DNA of 64,000 nucleotides from Salvia splendens (Eukaryota; Streptophyta; Magnoliopsida; Lamiales; Lamiaceae): positions 17,002,293 through 17,066,292 of the forward strand of contig NC_056047.1 of assembly GCF_004379255.2 (NCBI RefSeq), read 5' to 3'. Positions within the stretch are counted from its first letter, which is position 1. The number at the start of each line of letters is the position of its first letter. The notes below the pieces were generated by a model that was not told the DNA's origin, ran no database searches, and saw only the letters and a program-made list of their open reading frames with translations. The translations under genes were made by a program, and so were the position numbers. Shown piece by piece: positions 46,855 through 59,731 of the stretch.

Positions 46855-47005
46855 GATTCCTCTATGACCCGAAGGTCTCTCTGTAATTGGACTCATAGGT
46901 CCCTCTGTATTTGACCCGAAGGTCCCTTTGTAATTGGACTCATAGGTCCCTCTGTATTTGACCCGAAGGCCTCTCTGTAATTGGACTCATAGGTCCCTCT
47001 AAAAT
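46855..47005 (-). repeat. 23-24-bp minisatellite in the 3' LTR of gypsy element 2
   Basis: Six alternating units (minus strand GAGGGACCTATGAGTCC and GAGRGACCTTCGGGTCA). The same array lies at about 51325-51475 in the 5' LTR. There are two units more than in gypsy element 1. Confidence 0.85.
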
Positions 47006-48059
47006 TTCAGATCCAGTACAAGGCTGTCACAGATCCTCTTTAATCACATGATTCATGTACTTTCAATACCTTATGTAAAACTTCAATTACATATTTCTAT
47101 CATATAATTCATTTACAACATTATATCCATTGCACCAGTCACATATCCATATCATATTCCACCATCTATATCAAATAATTCATAATCATATCAATTTCAC
47201 AATATATAATCCAATAATTCACTCCAATTCAACATATAACAATCAACCACATAACACATTTAAAACTAAAAGTGTGATTTATACACACCTGAGCACGATA
47301 GATAACCTGGTCGAACACTAGCTCTTGATTCCCGATCTACGTTCCTTGATCTTGATCATGATATAATCAATTCGAAAACTCAAATCTCTTCTTTCTGTTT
47401 ACCACCCTCAGATTGCATATACTATATTGGTTGTTGCTTCTAAATCCTAAATAATCTTCTCCTTATTGTTTTGTTATTCTACTGTTCATATTTTGTTTTA
47501 ATAGCTTTCGTTCCTTCTAAATTATATGTATACCGTAGCTTACTCCCCTTCCCCTACCTAATTCTCATCCTTTAAAATAAAGAACAAAAATATTCTATAG
47601 TCATGTACATTGACGGCATAATTAGGTGACTCACCTTATATTTTATTTTGTATTTTATAAGAAAAATACGTATAAAATGAAAACTAAAACGTGTAACCTT
47701 TATAAAAATTTAGGCAACACAATAATATGTTAAAATGCTCATTTTCTATGCCAAGTACAACATATATTTATTTAATGTATATCAACCTTAGGTTATCCAA
47801 AAACATGCACATATATTAAACTTATATAAAGTGTATATAAGTACGTACATAATAGTAGTACTATATTATCTCATGCACATATACACACGTTACACATTTA
47901 TTTTAGCTATCTAAAATTCACGTACACATACACACTTATATATATAACATACAATTATACAAATAATATTATAAATATACAAATTGATGCATGTTTTGGG
48001 TTAGGGATGTCACAACTCTTCCCCTCTTTAAGAATTTTGTCCGCAAAATTCATTTCTTT

Positions 48060-50600
48060 CTAATTTGACGGGCGTAATAAAATTGCTAACCCGTAAACAG
48101 ATGTGGATAGTTCTTTCTCATATTTTCCTCTGTTTTCCCAAGTCGCTTCTTCGACTCCGTGATTTTGCCAAATAACTTTTACCATTGGAATATCTTTTCT
48201 TCGCAATTGCTTTATCTGGTGGTCCACTATATTGACAGGTTCTTCTATATAACTCAATTTCTCGGAAATCTGTATATCAGTATCTTTCAAAATATGTGAA
48301 GGATCAGATCGATAACGTCGAAGCATACTGACGTGGAAAACATTATGAATTTGTTCCAACTCTGGAGGTAATGCTAACTGTATGTCAATGGTCCCACTCT
48401 TTCAACAATATCATACGGCCCAATATAACGAGGACTCAACTTACCTTTATGTCCAAATCACATTACTCCTTTCCAAGGTGAGACTCGCAAGAAAACTTTA
48501 TATCCAACCTCATATTTCATCTATTTCCGATGCTGATCATAATAACTCTTCTGTCTGTCTTGTGTCGCCTTCAATCTGCTTTTAATTATATCAACCTTAG
48601 AAACAGTTTCCTGGATAATTCCTGGTCCTTCTACAAGCTGTATATACTGGACTTCTATATTTTCTACCATGCAATGTCTCATACAGTGTTATAAATGAAA
48701 TTGATCACTATATGCAAACTCTATTAGAATAATATACTTATCCCGTGAACCTTGAAATTCAGTAACACAAGCACAAAGCATTTCTTCCAAGGCATATATA
48801 GTTCTATCTGACTTACCATCTTTCTGATGGTCAGAAACATTACTAAAATATAATCATGTCTCCATAGATAGTAAATTGCAGATCTCTGCTAGACTTAAAA
48901 AATAGAATACCATAAAACAGTGCTGCATCTTTTGCATACTTTTCAGCTAAGTGATATAACGAAGAAATCCAACGTATAGATAAGAAATGTGCTAACTTAC
49001 TAAGTTTTTCTACAATCATCTAAATAATATAATTCCTCTTTCGTGTTATCGATGACCCTGTACCAAAATCTATAGTAATGCATTCTCATTTTGAGACTAG
49101 AATAGTTAAAGGCTTCAAGTAGGTACGTACTGTTCTGCTTTAACCTGTTGACATGTCAAACGTCTTGAAACAAACTCTACGATTTTCTTCTTCATCTTTG
49201 GCCACCAATAATACTTAAATAATGATGTTATTTGCATATGTATAATCACTGTGCTTGACTTGTAACTCAAAGTATCTGTAACAACATTTTCCTTCTCAAT
49301 ATGGTATTCGATGGTGCAATCATATTCTTTAAGAAACTCCATCCAATGTCTTAGTCTCATATTCAACTCCTTCTTACTCTTCAAATATTTCAAACTCTCG
49401 TGATCAACCAGAATTCGATGAAGTCCTCCATACAAATAATAATGCTAAATCTTCGAAGGAAAACAACACTGCTAAATTCAGATCAGAAAGAGAATAAGAA
49501 GCTTCATGTACTCGTGATTGTCCTTGACGCATAAGCAATAAACTTTCCATTTTTTTAATAGAAATCCAGATCAGAAATAGAAAACCAAACCCATGTTGCA
49601 GTGCATTACTGTAAATAACATAATATCATGTACCTTGAAATTGATCAAATAAGTCTTCTATTCTCGGTAATAGATATTTATTCTTCACAGTCACTTGATT
49701 CGACTTCCAATAGTGTATATAATGTCGCAGTGTGTCGTCTTTCTTCTTCAAAAATTATATTGGTGCTCTCCAAAGTAAAACATTGAGTCATACATATCCC
49801 TTGTCTGACAACTCTTGTAACTATTTATTCAACTCTTGAAACTCTAATGAAGACATTTGATATGGATGAATAGAAATAGATACAGTACCTGGTAGTAACT
49901 CAATAGTGAAGTTTGTCTCTTGATCAGGTGATAATCCAGAGAGATTTTCACTTCGAATAAATTGAAAAGCCGATGTAGCTAATATAAGACAAGTTGCAAT
50001 TGGTCGATACCATTAAATATCACTCGATCTCGTCTCGATGATTATATTACCATTTCATTAACATGACAAGCTACCTTAGTTCGATGAAGTGACAACCAAT
50101 CTATACCCATGATAATATCAAATTTGTGTATGGATAAGAGAATCAATATTCGCTGGCAGCTCAACTGAATTAACTCACACCACGTAGTCTAGATAAACCG
50201 TGTATACTGAAACAATGTCAGCTCGTAATCAACAACAAATATAGTTCCTTGTAAAGACAAAAACTCTCTTTACTTCTCATCACAATACACTTCTTGCATA
50301 TATTTATCATTAAATTCTCTAGGAAAATCGTCTGAACTTAGTACCAAAGATTGTATAATAGCTTGGGGGATTGTTTCTGCCGAATAGTAATATTGCTTCA
50401 AAGAAGAGACACTGTATAATCAAAACATTCTTCTAACATACAACTCATCTGATTGAACACATGTTCTATCCTTTTCAACCATATCTTGGCCTCAGTCGGA
50501 TTAGTAGTCTCATAAAGTCAACAATTCCATTTTTCGGTGCTATTTATGTTTCTACCTCTTTGACTCATCATTGGTCCATGTATTTACTGGAAATCACCAT
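48060..50600 (-). pseudogene. Gypsy gag-pol remnants (element 2)
   Basis: The pol C-terminus at 48359-48060 reads NVFHVSMLRRYRSDPSHIL and HGVEEATWEN. RNase H joined to an integrase zinc-binding piece lies at 49435-49115: DHESLKYL, ELNMRLRHWMEF, then YYWWPKMKKKIVEFVSRRL and CQQVKAEQ. RT traces lie at 49650-49930 ([11 protein letters not shown] in broken form and the LLPGTVSI-type start). A gag trace lies at about 50390-50530. Frames are broken throughout. It preserves parts that element 1 lacks, but neither is complete. Confidence 0.85.
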
Positions 50601-52478
50601 ATGATGCAATATGTATATGAGATGTTTCTATAATTAATTGATGATGCAGGACGGCTGACCCTTCTCTCCTCAGTGAGATATGTTCATGACAATACAAATA
50701 CAAATGAAACTTATAACATAGATGTATCATATGATATACATGAATACTATGTCCCAGCGGGATTCTATCCCCGCTCTGATACCACCTTAAACTGTCACAC
50801 CTCAACCCTCTGACTTATACTCTTTTAATAAACAAATCCCTTATCATAAAAGCAATCAATACTCGTGTCTAATTCATAGAACACCCATATTATATAAGTT
50901 CAAATCAACACTTATCCGATACATATTTCAAATTATCATGTAAAGTAGTGGAACCCTTTCACCACTCTATATACTATACATTTATCTACATGCAAAAAGA
51001 TGAGGAGGAGAAGATTGTCAATATGCGTTAGCCACCGAACCTGATAACATGTGGAGTTCCTATGACCCACGTCACTCAAAACTTTACTGTTATCTTATTC
51101 CTGAAAAATTTAGTGGTTTATATGAGCCACAACTCAGTATATATAAATTTCCACATTTAATCTCACATGATACAAACATCAAGCTCATTCTTTTATCAAT
51201 ACATAAAATCAGAAACAATATATAACATAATTTAAAAACAATCCATTTCATATTCATATGCATATGTCTCTCTATTCAGTTTATTATTCTGTAACAGTCA
51301 AGCCTGGTATCTGCCCGGGATTCCTCTATGACCCGAAGGTCTCTCTGTAATTGGACTCATAGGTCCCTCTGTATTTGACCCGAAGGTCCCTTTGTAATTG
51401 GACTCATAGGTCCCTCTGTATTTGACCCGAAGGCCTCTCTGTAATTGGACTCATAGGTCCCTCTAAAATTTCAGATCCAGTACAAGGCTGTCACAGATCC
51501 TCTTTAATCACATGATTCATGTACTTTCAATACCTTATGTAAAACTTCAATTACATATTTCTATCATATAATTCATTTACAACATTATATCCATTGCACC
51601 AGTCACATATCCATATCATATTCCACCATCTATATCAAATAATTCATAATCATATCAATTTCACAATATATAATCCAATAATTCACTCCAATTCAACATA
51701 TAACAATCAACCACATAACACATTTAAAACTAAAAGTGTGATTTATACACACCTGAGCACGATAGATAACCTGGTCGAACACTAGCTCTTGATTCCCGAT
51801 CTACGTTCCTTGATCTTGATCATGATATAATCAATTCGAAAACTCAAATCTCTTCTTTCTGTTTACCACCCTCAGATTGCATATACTATATTGGTTGTTG
51901 CTTCTAAATCCTAAATAATCTTCTCCTTATTGTTTTGTTATTCTACTGTTCATATTTTGTTTTAATAGCTTTCGTTCCTTCTAAATTATATGTATACCGT
52001 AGCTTACTCCCCTTCCCCTACCTAATTCTCATCCTTTAAAATAAAGAACAAAAATATTCTATAGTCATGTACATTGACGGCATAATTAGGTGACTCACCT
52101 TATATTTTATTTTGTATTTTATAAGAAAAATACGTATAAAATGAAAACTAAAACGTGTAACCTTTATAAAAATTTAGGCAACACAATAATATGTTAAAAT
52201 GCTCATTTTCTATGCCACGTACAACATATATTTATTTAATGTATATCAACCTTAGGTTATCCAAAAACATGCACATATATTAAACTTATATAAAGTGTAT
52301 ATAAGTACGTACATAATAGTAGTACTATATTATCTCATGCACATATACACACGTTACACATTTATTTTAGCTATCTAAAATTCACGTACACATACACACT
52401 TATATATATAACATACAATTATACAAATAATATTATAAATATATAAATTGATGCATGTTTCGGGTTAGGGATGTCACA

Positions 52479-54285
52479 ATAACAATCAAGTTGACAATGG
52501 TTTAATATTGAATTATTTAGTCGTTGTAGTGTTATTCCTCTTTTTGTATTATACAGTACTATATTTTAAAGTGTTGTAATAAGCATTAGTTTTTTATATT
52601 AAAATTATATTTAATTAATTAAACATATTTTTATTTATCTTATAAAATGTTGTATTACAATTTTTATTTTTAGAGTTCACGTAATAATATAATTTTTTAT
52701 TTCGGTTAGTTCTATTTCAAATGTTCAATCAATATGTTAAAATTATATGGCTCGTGCATAGCAGAGATGGTGATACTAATTTCTAATAAAAACCCATGTT
52801 AATAAAAAATATTTAAGCGCCAACACTCCGGAAGTCCCATTAAAAAATATTTCTGGCTCTTTTTTTGATTAGTGATTCGAAGATTTTGGGTTTTTGGAAG
52901 TTGTTAAATAAGATTTGGGACTAATTAGATAAATTGGGCCCAAATATATGGGCCATTGATATGTTGATTCTGGCTCTTACTTTATTATCTTTTACTTAAT
53001 CGCTATCCGGAGTACTTATTATACTTTATTTGTCCCTAAAAAGTATGAGCTTTCTAATTTTTAATAGTTAAACAATATATTACCCCTACATATCGTTTTA
53101 TTTAAAATTTATATCTTTATACTATACTAGTAATGATGTGCAGCTCACTTTCCACTAAAGCACTAACACTATTTACACTACATTTTTTTTCTCTTTTATT
53201 TTACCAATTATACATTAAAATTCGTTTCTAATCAAATATCATACTTTTCAGATACGGATGTAATATTACTTATCTATTTTAATCTCTATCCTACTTTATT
53301 ATCACTCAAATTTATCGATATTTGTCACTCTCTCCAACAACTCATCTTATGGGGCTTCAATGTGGAATAATTAATTTTTATGTTTTTACCCACAAATTCG
53401 TGCTTTCTATTATTCACATATGCATTTAACTTTGATTTATATGCACACAGTTATAATTTTTATAATTTATATAAAATATAAAAAATTGAAAATTACAGAT
53501 GGCGATTGATGAATAATCCAAATGAAATTATAATTGTGGACGTGAAGTGAGGAATGGAAAAAAGATAGTGTGAGCCATAGATTTTGTATAGGTAGTGTCT
53601 ATTATGGAAATCCATGGTGTGTTGATAGATGTCACTTGTTAGCATTTATTGGACGGTTTGATTTGTTATGCCCATTAATTTTGAATTCGAAAACGCCCTC
53701 TTTCTACTTTTATTTGAAGCTTTGATGCCATTAATTTTGAATCAGTAAAAGGATTGTTGCTATTTGTAGATGCATAAAATCTGGAGTAATTAATTAATAG
53801 TAGAAGTTTATTATATAATAAATAATACTAATTTCTTAATTAATACTAGATTGCTTTTTCTTAATTTTCAGTTTGAGATTTATCTAAGCAGCTTTGTGTT
53901 AGTGTGACTAAAGTTTTTAGAATTTTTAAGGTCCACCCATAAAAATTAATCATGTGTCATACTCCTATTTGACAAACTTCATACTATATAATTCTACTTT
54001 TCTAGTAACTTTTAGAAAACATGGGATCATTAATTAATGTAAAGCATGGTAATTAAAAGTCAATTTTTTTGTCTAAATAATAGTTCCCTTTAAAGAAAGA
54101 ACGGCCTATTATCATAAACCCAATTGCAATACAATATGCAAATGGGTGATTAGAGATATGTTAATTTTAGGTCGAGCTAGCTGCAAAATAGTGCAAAAAT
54201 ATTACTCCGTATTACTTATATTATGATTAGACCTTTGCATAGTCTTCAAATAAATAAGTTCCCATGTGAAGTTGTTAGGATAGTA
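52479..54285. other. AT-rich intergenic DNA
   Basis: No gene is supported. Around 53030-53290 a segment with TTTGTCCCTAAAAAGTATGAG and CATACTTTTCAGATACGGATG looks like a very decayed MITE. No ankyrin coding remains next to the gypsy element. Confidence 0.5.
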
Positions 54286-54464
54286 CTCCCTCTGTCCCGA
54301 GCTACTCGCTCATTTCCTTTTCGGCACGAAGATTAAGGAATGAGTGTATAGGAAAGTCAAAAATGACGGCTATAGGTGAAAATTTTTACTAAAAATGGAA
54401 AGAGTGCAAGTAACTTGGGACGCCCAAAAAGGAAATACGTGCGAGTAGTGCGGGACGGAGGGAG
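54286..54464. mobile_element. Stowaway MITE, 179 bp
   Basis: TA-flanked, with CTCCCTCTGTCCCGAGC on the left and GCGGGACGGAGGGAG on the right. It is the same length and family as 22778-22956, in reverse orientation. Confidence 0.9.
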
Positions 54465-56219
54465 TACAATATTGTTAGTAAAAGCAAAATATTAAATGAT
54501 TGTGACATATAAATTCATGTGTTATTTTACTTATAGTAAAAGTACAAATTAAAATTATAATTTAATATAGTAGAAGTAGCAACTATATCATACCGATAAT
54601 GTTACATTACAATATATATTGTTATTTCGTATTTATTCACACTAAAAGATCATGTGGGGTAGCTGAAAATCTCCATGAGAAATTAAATATGATAAAAATC
54701 AATATCTTTCTCTAGAAAGATTGTCAATACAATTTTTCAATATCAAGGAATTGAATCAGTCTAAATTTTAACCCAAGCTAATTAACTACCACCACTACGC
54801 CATTAATATCGAAATTGTGAAACGTGTATGGTTAGGGGAAAAGAGTGAAATAAAGATTAGAAATTGATATTTACTCTGCCTCTAATTTAATAATTTTAAG
54901 ACCAAATAATTATCATAGTCTCGAATTAACTTTTATCCAATACAATTTCTTTGATTTTTTTCGATTCGAATTTGAGCTTCCTGCGCTTTTTGCATTTATG
55001 TTTCTCTTACCCAAACTGTTGTCGTTGTATCTCTATCTGCATTTATTGCATTCATAAAATATTAGTAAAACATTTCATTCATTATTCTAAGAATATACAG
55101 TTGAAGTTACGAGGTTGCCCTCACCTGGCTTTCGTATATAATTCAAATTAAAAAACAGTTTTTTGCCAGTAATTTTATAAAATATTTATTTCATTTAATA
55201 AGTACTACTACCATATACTATAATAATTTAATGACTATTATATCCTCCATTGGACTTAATTCGTAAAGAGTATCTACAATAAAAATAAAAGAGTAATAAT
55301 GTAAAGAGATTTGAATATTAAATAAATTATTAATTTCTTATTTTCTAATCAAAATCTACAAAAATGTTCTTTATTGCTATTTACCCGCGTTGCGTTATTC
55401 TTCATGTAAGGTTAACTCAAACCCTTTGAAAACGACAATGCATGATAAACTAGTGTGTGGAAGTTAGGTCATTCAGATTAATTTTTGTTTGAAATATAAG
55501 TATATTAATCTTTTAATTAAGGTAAAATGGTCCTAAGACAATAGGCATAGCGAACAAGTCTTCACAAATTAAACATTTTTCTAAATGGTATTTATATCTT
55601 TTAGGTAGAAATATTGAATTATTGGGCCAAATATGCGACGCGGGTTTTAATGACAAATTGATATAATAAGAGAGACGAGATAAAAAAGTTGATGAGAGAA
55701 AAAGTAGGTAAAATATGAAATATAAACTTTTCACTTTTAGAAATGAGATTATTTTTGGTAGATATCTTAAATGGTAAAATGAGGATATTTTTTATGGACT
55801 GAGGGAGTATTAATTTGCTTAATTTTCCAATTGAAATATACAATAACTAGGGTGATTTTTTTACAAGTTCACACTAAATCATCCTACGTTTAGCTAGCTC
55901 GATATTAATGTACTCTGCGAACTTTAATTACCTGTACAATCTTCCAAATCCTACTAATACACTAGCTTTCTTTTAATAAAAGAATTGTTTTTACAATCCT
56001 AACCAAGCGTCACGTTTCTATTGGACAGATATAAGCAATTAAGCATTGAAACATATAATTATTTAATACTGCCGTATCTAAAAAATACTATAAATATTTA
56101 ATTTTAATATATAATTAATAAAGTAAAAGTGAAATAAAAAAAGTAATTAAAATATTATTAGTGAAAAAATGTGTCTTACTTGATTATGAGAAAATAGTTT
56201 CTAAAATTAGAAAATTATA
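54465..56219. other. AT-rich intergenic DNA with a MITE fragment
   Basis: No gene is supported. The part at about 55600-55811 ends in GGACTGAGGGAGTA, one terminus of a Stowaway-type element whose other end is not clear. It resembles the piece at 19375-19625 in reverse. Confidence 0.5.
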
Positions 56220-56450
56220 CTCCCTCCGTCCCCCAATTTGAGTCACTCTTTTCCATTTTTGGCCGTCCCCCAATAAGAGTCACTCTTCCCACTTACCATT
56301 TTTGGATATCAAAATTACCCTTCATTACACCAAAAGTCAAAGGGGCCCCACATTTCACTACCTAACTCCATTTATTACACCACACATTCAAACTTTTCCT
56401 TAAAACTCGTGCCGAGTCAAAGAGTGACTCAAATTGGGGGACGGAGGGAG
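56220..56450. mobile_element. Stowaway MITE, 231 bp
   Basis: TA-flanked. The left end CTCCCTCCGTCCCCCAATTT pairs with the right end AAATTGGGGGACGGAGGGAG over 20 bp without mismatch. GAGTCACTCTT is repeated inside. The body differs from the 179-bp family. Confidence 0.92.
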
Positions 56451-56820
56451 TACTTTTCAGGAATAGATTAAAACAAAAATAGTTCATACTTCAGAGAGTA
56501 TTGTTATATGCTTCACTAAATCAACTTTTCGTGAGATGTTATTTTTGGATGGAATATATTTACCTCTCGAATACTTAAGAAATTTAAATATAATCCAATT
56601 TGTTTTTGCTTCAAATAAGTATCAACCCAATTATAGAAATAAATCCAATTTACTCAGGAATACCAAAAGTAGCGATTTCAGATTCCCATGGAATGAAGAC
56701 ACAATGGCAAAACTGTAATTAACCACATGTACAAGTGGGCGTCTGCTACTATCCAGCTTTTGCCTTTTATTCTCGACTTAAATACATAATTTAAATTACT
56801 AAAATAATTCTTAACAAATA

Positions 56821-56988
56821 CTCCCTCCGTCCGAGCTACTCGCTCATTTCCTTTTCGGCACGGAGATTAAGGAATGAGTGTATAGAAAAGTCAAAAATGA
56901 CGGCTATAGGTAAAAAATTTTACTAAAAATGGAAAGAGTGCAAGTAACTTGGAATGCCCAAAAAGGAAATACGTGCGAGTGGAGGGAG
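56821..56988. mobile_element. Stowaway MITE close to the SKIP25-like gene
   Basis: TA-flanked at 56819-56820 and 56989-56990, and very similar to 54286-54464. It has lost about 11 bp near the right end, so the terminal inverted pair is now short. It ends 87 bp before the SKIP25-like start codon, in the promoter or leader. Confidence 0.9.
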
Positions 56989-57075
56989 TAATATTTTTTT
57001 TTAAATGGGTTCATTATGAAATAGTGCATCAATCAAAGTTGAAGGCCCCTCTTCTTTCCTCCCTTTACCTCTCCG

Positions 57076-58377
57076 ATGAGCAATCCCATCTCCACCACAA
57101 CTCTCGATCATCAAATCTCCGCCGCAAAAAGGCCAAGCCACCACCAGGATGATGCCGCGGACCACCTCCACCAGCCGCTGCTCACCGGAATCCCTGATCA
57201 CCTGAGCCACATCTGCCTCTCTCTCGTCCCCCCTTCCAAACTCTACGCCGTCTGCAGCTCTTGGCGCCGCCTAATTTGGTCCCCCTCTTTCCCCCCTTTT
57301 CCCTCTCTCTACGCCCTACTTCTCCCCGCCGATAACCTCCACCAACACCACCTCTTGTTGAATTCACCGCAATTCGCCTCCTTCGATCCGATCTCCGCCA
57401 AATGGCAGCCGCTCCCCCCGCCGCCGCCGGATTGGCGGCTCAGATTCCTCTTCCGCCACCCCTCCTTCATCTCGCGGCGGATCCCCGTCCAATCCGTCGC
57501 CGTCGCCGGCAAGCTCGTCGTCCTCGCCGCCACCAACGACGAATTCCTCCCCGCGCTATCACAGCCGATGATTTTCGATCCGCTCTCCGGAAATTGGACG
57601 CTCGGACCGCCGCTCGCCGCCCCCCGCCGGTGGTGCGCCTCCGGCGCTTGCTGCGGTGCCGTCTTCGTCGCCAGCGGCGTCGGATCTCAATACAACACCG
57701 GCGTCGCCAGATCGGTCGAGAAGTGGGATGTAGACTCACTCCGCCACCGCCGCCGCTGGAATTGGCAGAAGATGCGAAATCTCAAAGACGGTAACGTCAA
57801 ATTTGAATCTAATTCTCAACCATCGATTCATAATCGCTAGGATTTATCCAATAATTTGAATCAATCAATTAATTAGGTCAACTTGCTGAAATCGTAATTG
57901 AATTGAATTGAATTAGGGAAATTCAGCCGCGACGCGATCGACGGCGTGGGATGGAGGGGCAAATTGTGCATGGTGAACGTGAGCGGCGGTGCGACGAAGG
58001 AGGGGATAATCTACGACATCGAGAAGGATTCGTGGGGGGAGATGCCGGAGGGGATGCTGGCGGGGTGGAGGGGGCCGGCGGCGGCAATGGACGAGGAAAC
58101 GATCTACGCCGTCGACGAATCAAAAGGCCTCCTGAAGAAATACGATCACGCCAAAGACGTGTGGGCCCACCTGATGGTGGATGAGAGGCTTAAAGGCGTG
58201 CACCACCTCGCCGCAGCCGGTGGCAAGGTCTGCGGATCCGCGGCCGACGGCAGCACCATTGTGGTGGTCGATGTGGCGGCGCCGCCTCCTGCCCGGCTGT
58301 GGGAGGTGGCGGCGCCGCCTGGATTCCAAGTCTCGGCGCTTCATATACTGCCTCGATTGAGCAACAATGCTACCTGA
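57076..58377 (+). CDS. SKIP25: F-box/kelch-repeat protein, SKIP25-like
   Basis: Two exons, 57076-57790 and 57917-58377, with a 126-bp GT-AG intron splitting a Gly codon; 391 residues. An N-terminal F-box (about 35-72, LTGIPDHLSHICLSLVPPS... WRRLIWSPSF) is followed by kelch-like blades: FDPISAKWQPL (103-113), FDPLSGNWTLGPPLAAPRRWC (167-187), SVEKWDVD, and in exon 2 GVGWRGKLCMVNV, YDIEKDSWGEMPEGM, GWRGPAAAMDEE and YDHAKDVWAHL. This order and the exon-2 wording match Arabidopsis SKIP25, an SKP1-interacting F-box protein. It should be a substrate receptor of an SCF ubiquitin ligase. The substrate is unknown. GC-rich exons contrast with AT-rich flanks. The start is the first ATG in frame before the F-box. 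Overlapping frames on the other strand are shadows of its biased codon use. Confidence 0.93.
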
Positions 58378-59399
58378 AATTTATTTGATTCATTTATTTG
58401 TTTTTTTTTCAGTGTAATTTTGAAATAGTGTTTAAAAAATGGATTGTTGTTTAGGTAAAAAGGTTAGTATTTGTTTGATTGTGAGGTTTTTGTTTATGGA
58501 ATTGGAGTACGCCACGTTACTCTGTAAAGAAGATTTCAGAATAAATTAATTCTCCATTTATTTATCTGAAATTATAAAAATGAATCAATTATGTTATGAT
58601 TTTAAATATATTCTATATTTGATTATTAGTAATATTTATAATGATTTTTGAGGTACTATAATAAAAATAAGTACGTAAAACTAGAATAAAATCACTCTAT
58701 AGAGGTAATCGGATAGGAAAAACTACTATTTCCTAAGAAATGAATGGGTTAATCGTATTTTTATCAATTTTCATCTTGAGTATTTTAATTTAGTTTGGTT
58801 GGTATAATCAATCATAGATATTTCTTACATTTATTTAATAACTATTCAGGTTTATATAACTCTCCAGTTAGAAATAAAAACTTAGTAGGAGTACTATTTA
58901 GATAGATTTTAACACTATCAAGAAATAATTATAATACTCTCTTTTACATAAAATAATATTAAAATATCAAATTTAATGTTATATTAATAGATATACTATA
59001 AAATTGTGGGAGAAATACTTAAACTAAACTGACTGAACGAGGGTCAAGTTAACAAATTTAATTGGTTCGTTCTTTTTATTTATATATTATAGTAACTTTT
59101 TAAAATTGTGGTTGTCAATTTTGCTTATAGTGAATATTATTCCTTTCTTTCTGGAAAATATCTCCTCTTTTTTTTGTGGTCAATATACTAAATTAGTAAA
59201 AAAAAAACTACTACTACTAGTAATGAATAATCTGATTAAATATATTAATATGTTAATAGACATTTGATTTCAGCTAAAAGACAAAAGACAACTTTTCAGG
59301 ATGCACTTTAAAAGGATTCTAATTCGTCGACTTTATCTTCTGCACAAGTACAGATCATGTGCTATATATTATATTATAATCATTTTTGCAGTAAGCCAA
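58378..59399. other. 3' flank of the SKIP25-like gene
   Basis: A T-rich stretch (58384-58450) is probably the 3' UTR. The rest is AT-rich without a recognisable gene. Confidence 0.5.
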
Positions 59400-59731
59400 C
59401 GATTCATATTGGTACAGCACATTGGATATTTTCATTCCGCACTATTAGGGCATCCACTAAGGGCATCCACAATGGTGGCGTCCATCGCCATGGCGGTCCG
59501 TGCCAGCCGCATCCACTAAGAGCATCCACAACGGTGGCGTCCGTCGCCACGGCGGTCCGCGCCAGCGATTCATATTGGTACAGCACATTGGATATTTTCA
59601 TTCCGCACTATTAGGGCATCCACTAAGGGCATCCACAATGGTGGCGTCCATCGCCATGGCGGTCCGTGCCAGCCGCATCCACTAAGAGCATCCACAACGG
59701 TGGCGTCCGTCGCCACGGCGGTCCGCGCCGC
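59400..59731. repeat. 166-bp tandem duplication full of Harbinger-type termini
   Basis: 59400-59565 and 59566-59731 are almost the same. Each unit contains TTAGGGCATCCACTA, AAGGGCATCCACAATGGTGG and TAAGAGCATCCACAACGGTGG, three versions of a PIF/Harbinger terminus, plus GTCCRTCGCCAYGGCGGTCC. Only the last one pairs with the right end of element B at 61493. Confidence 0.85.

Larger units (their letters stand above)
46268..52478 (-). mobile_element. Ty3/gypsy element 2 with an extra internal fragment beyond its 3' LTR
   Basis: On the minus strand the 5' LTR is 52478-50793 and the 3' LTR 48014-46329, both 1686 bp. The 5' LTR is followed by the primer site TGGTATCAGAGCGGGG (about 50784-50769). 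The internal region is 2.8 kb. Beyond the 3' LTR, at 46328-46268, a second copy of the primer site and about 60 bp of internal sequence follow before the ankyrin-PGG exon. So the left end is not a normal element end and no target duplication is found. ATAAC flanks the right end. Confidence 0.9.

Noticed and set aside
46855..47005. CRISPR-like regular repeats
   Set aside because: The units are contiguous 23-24-bp minisatellite repeats in a plant gypsy LTR, without spacers.
47130..47321. Identical small frames here and at 51594-51785
   Set aside because: They are the same part of the two LTRs of gypsy element 2, not genes.
57182..58344. Several Arg/Pro-rich frames on both strands
   Set aside because: They overlap the SKIP25-like exons, have no domain, and follow from the high GC at codon third positions of the real gene.
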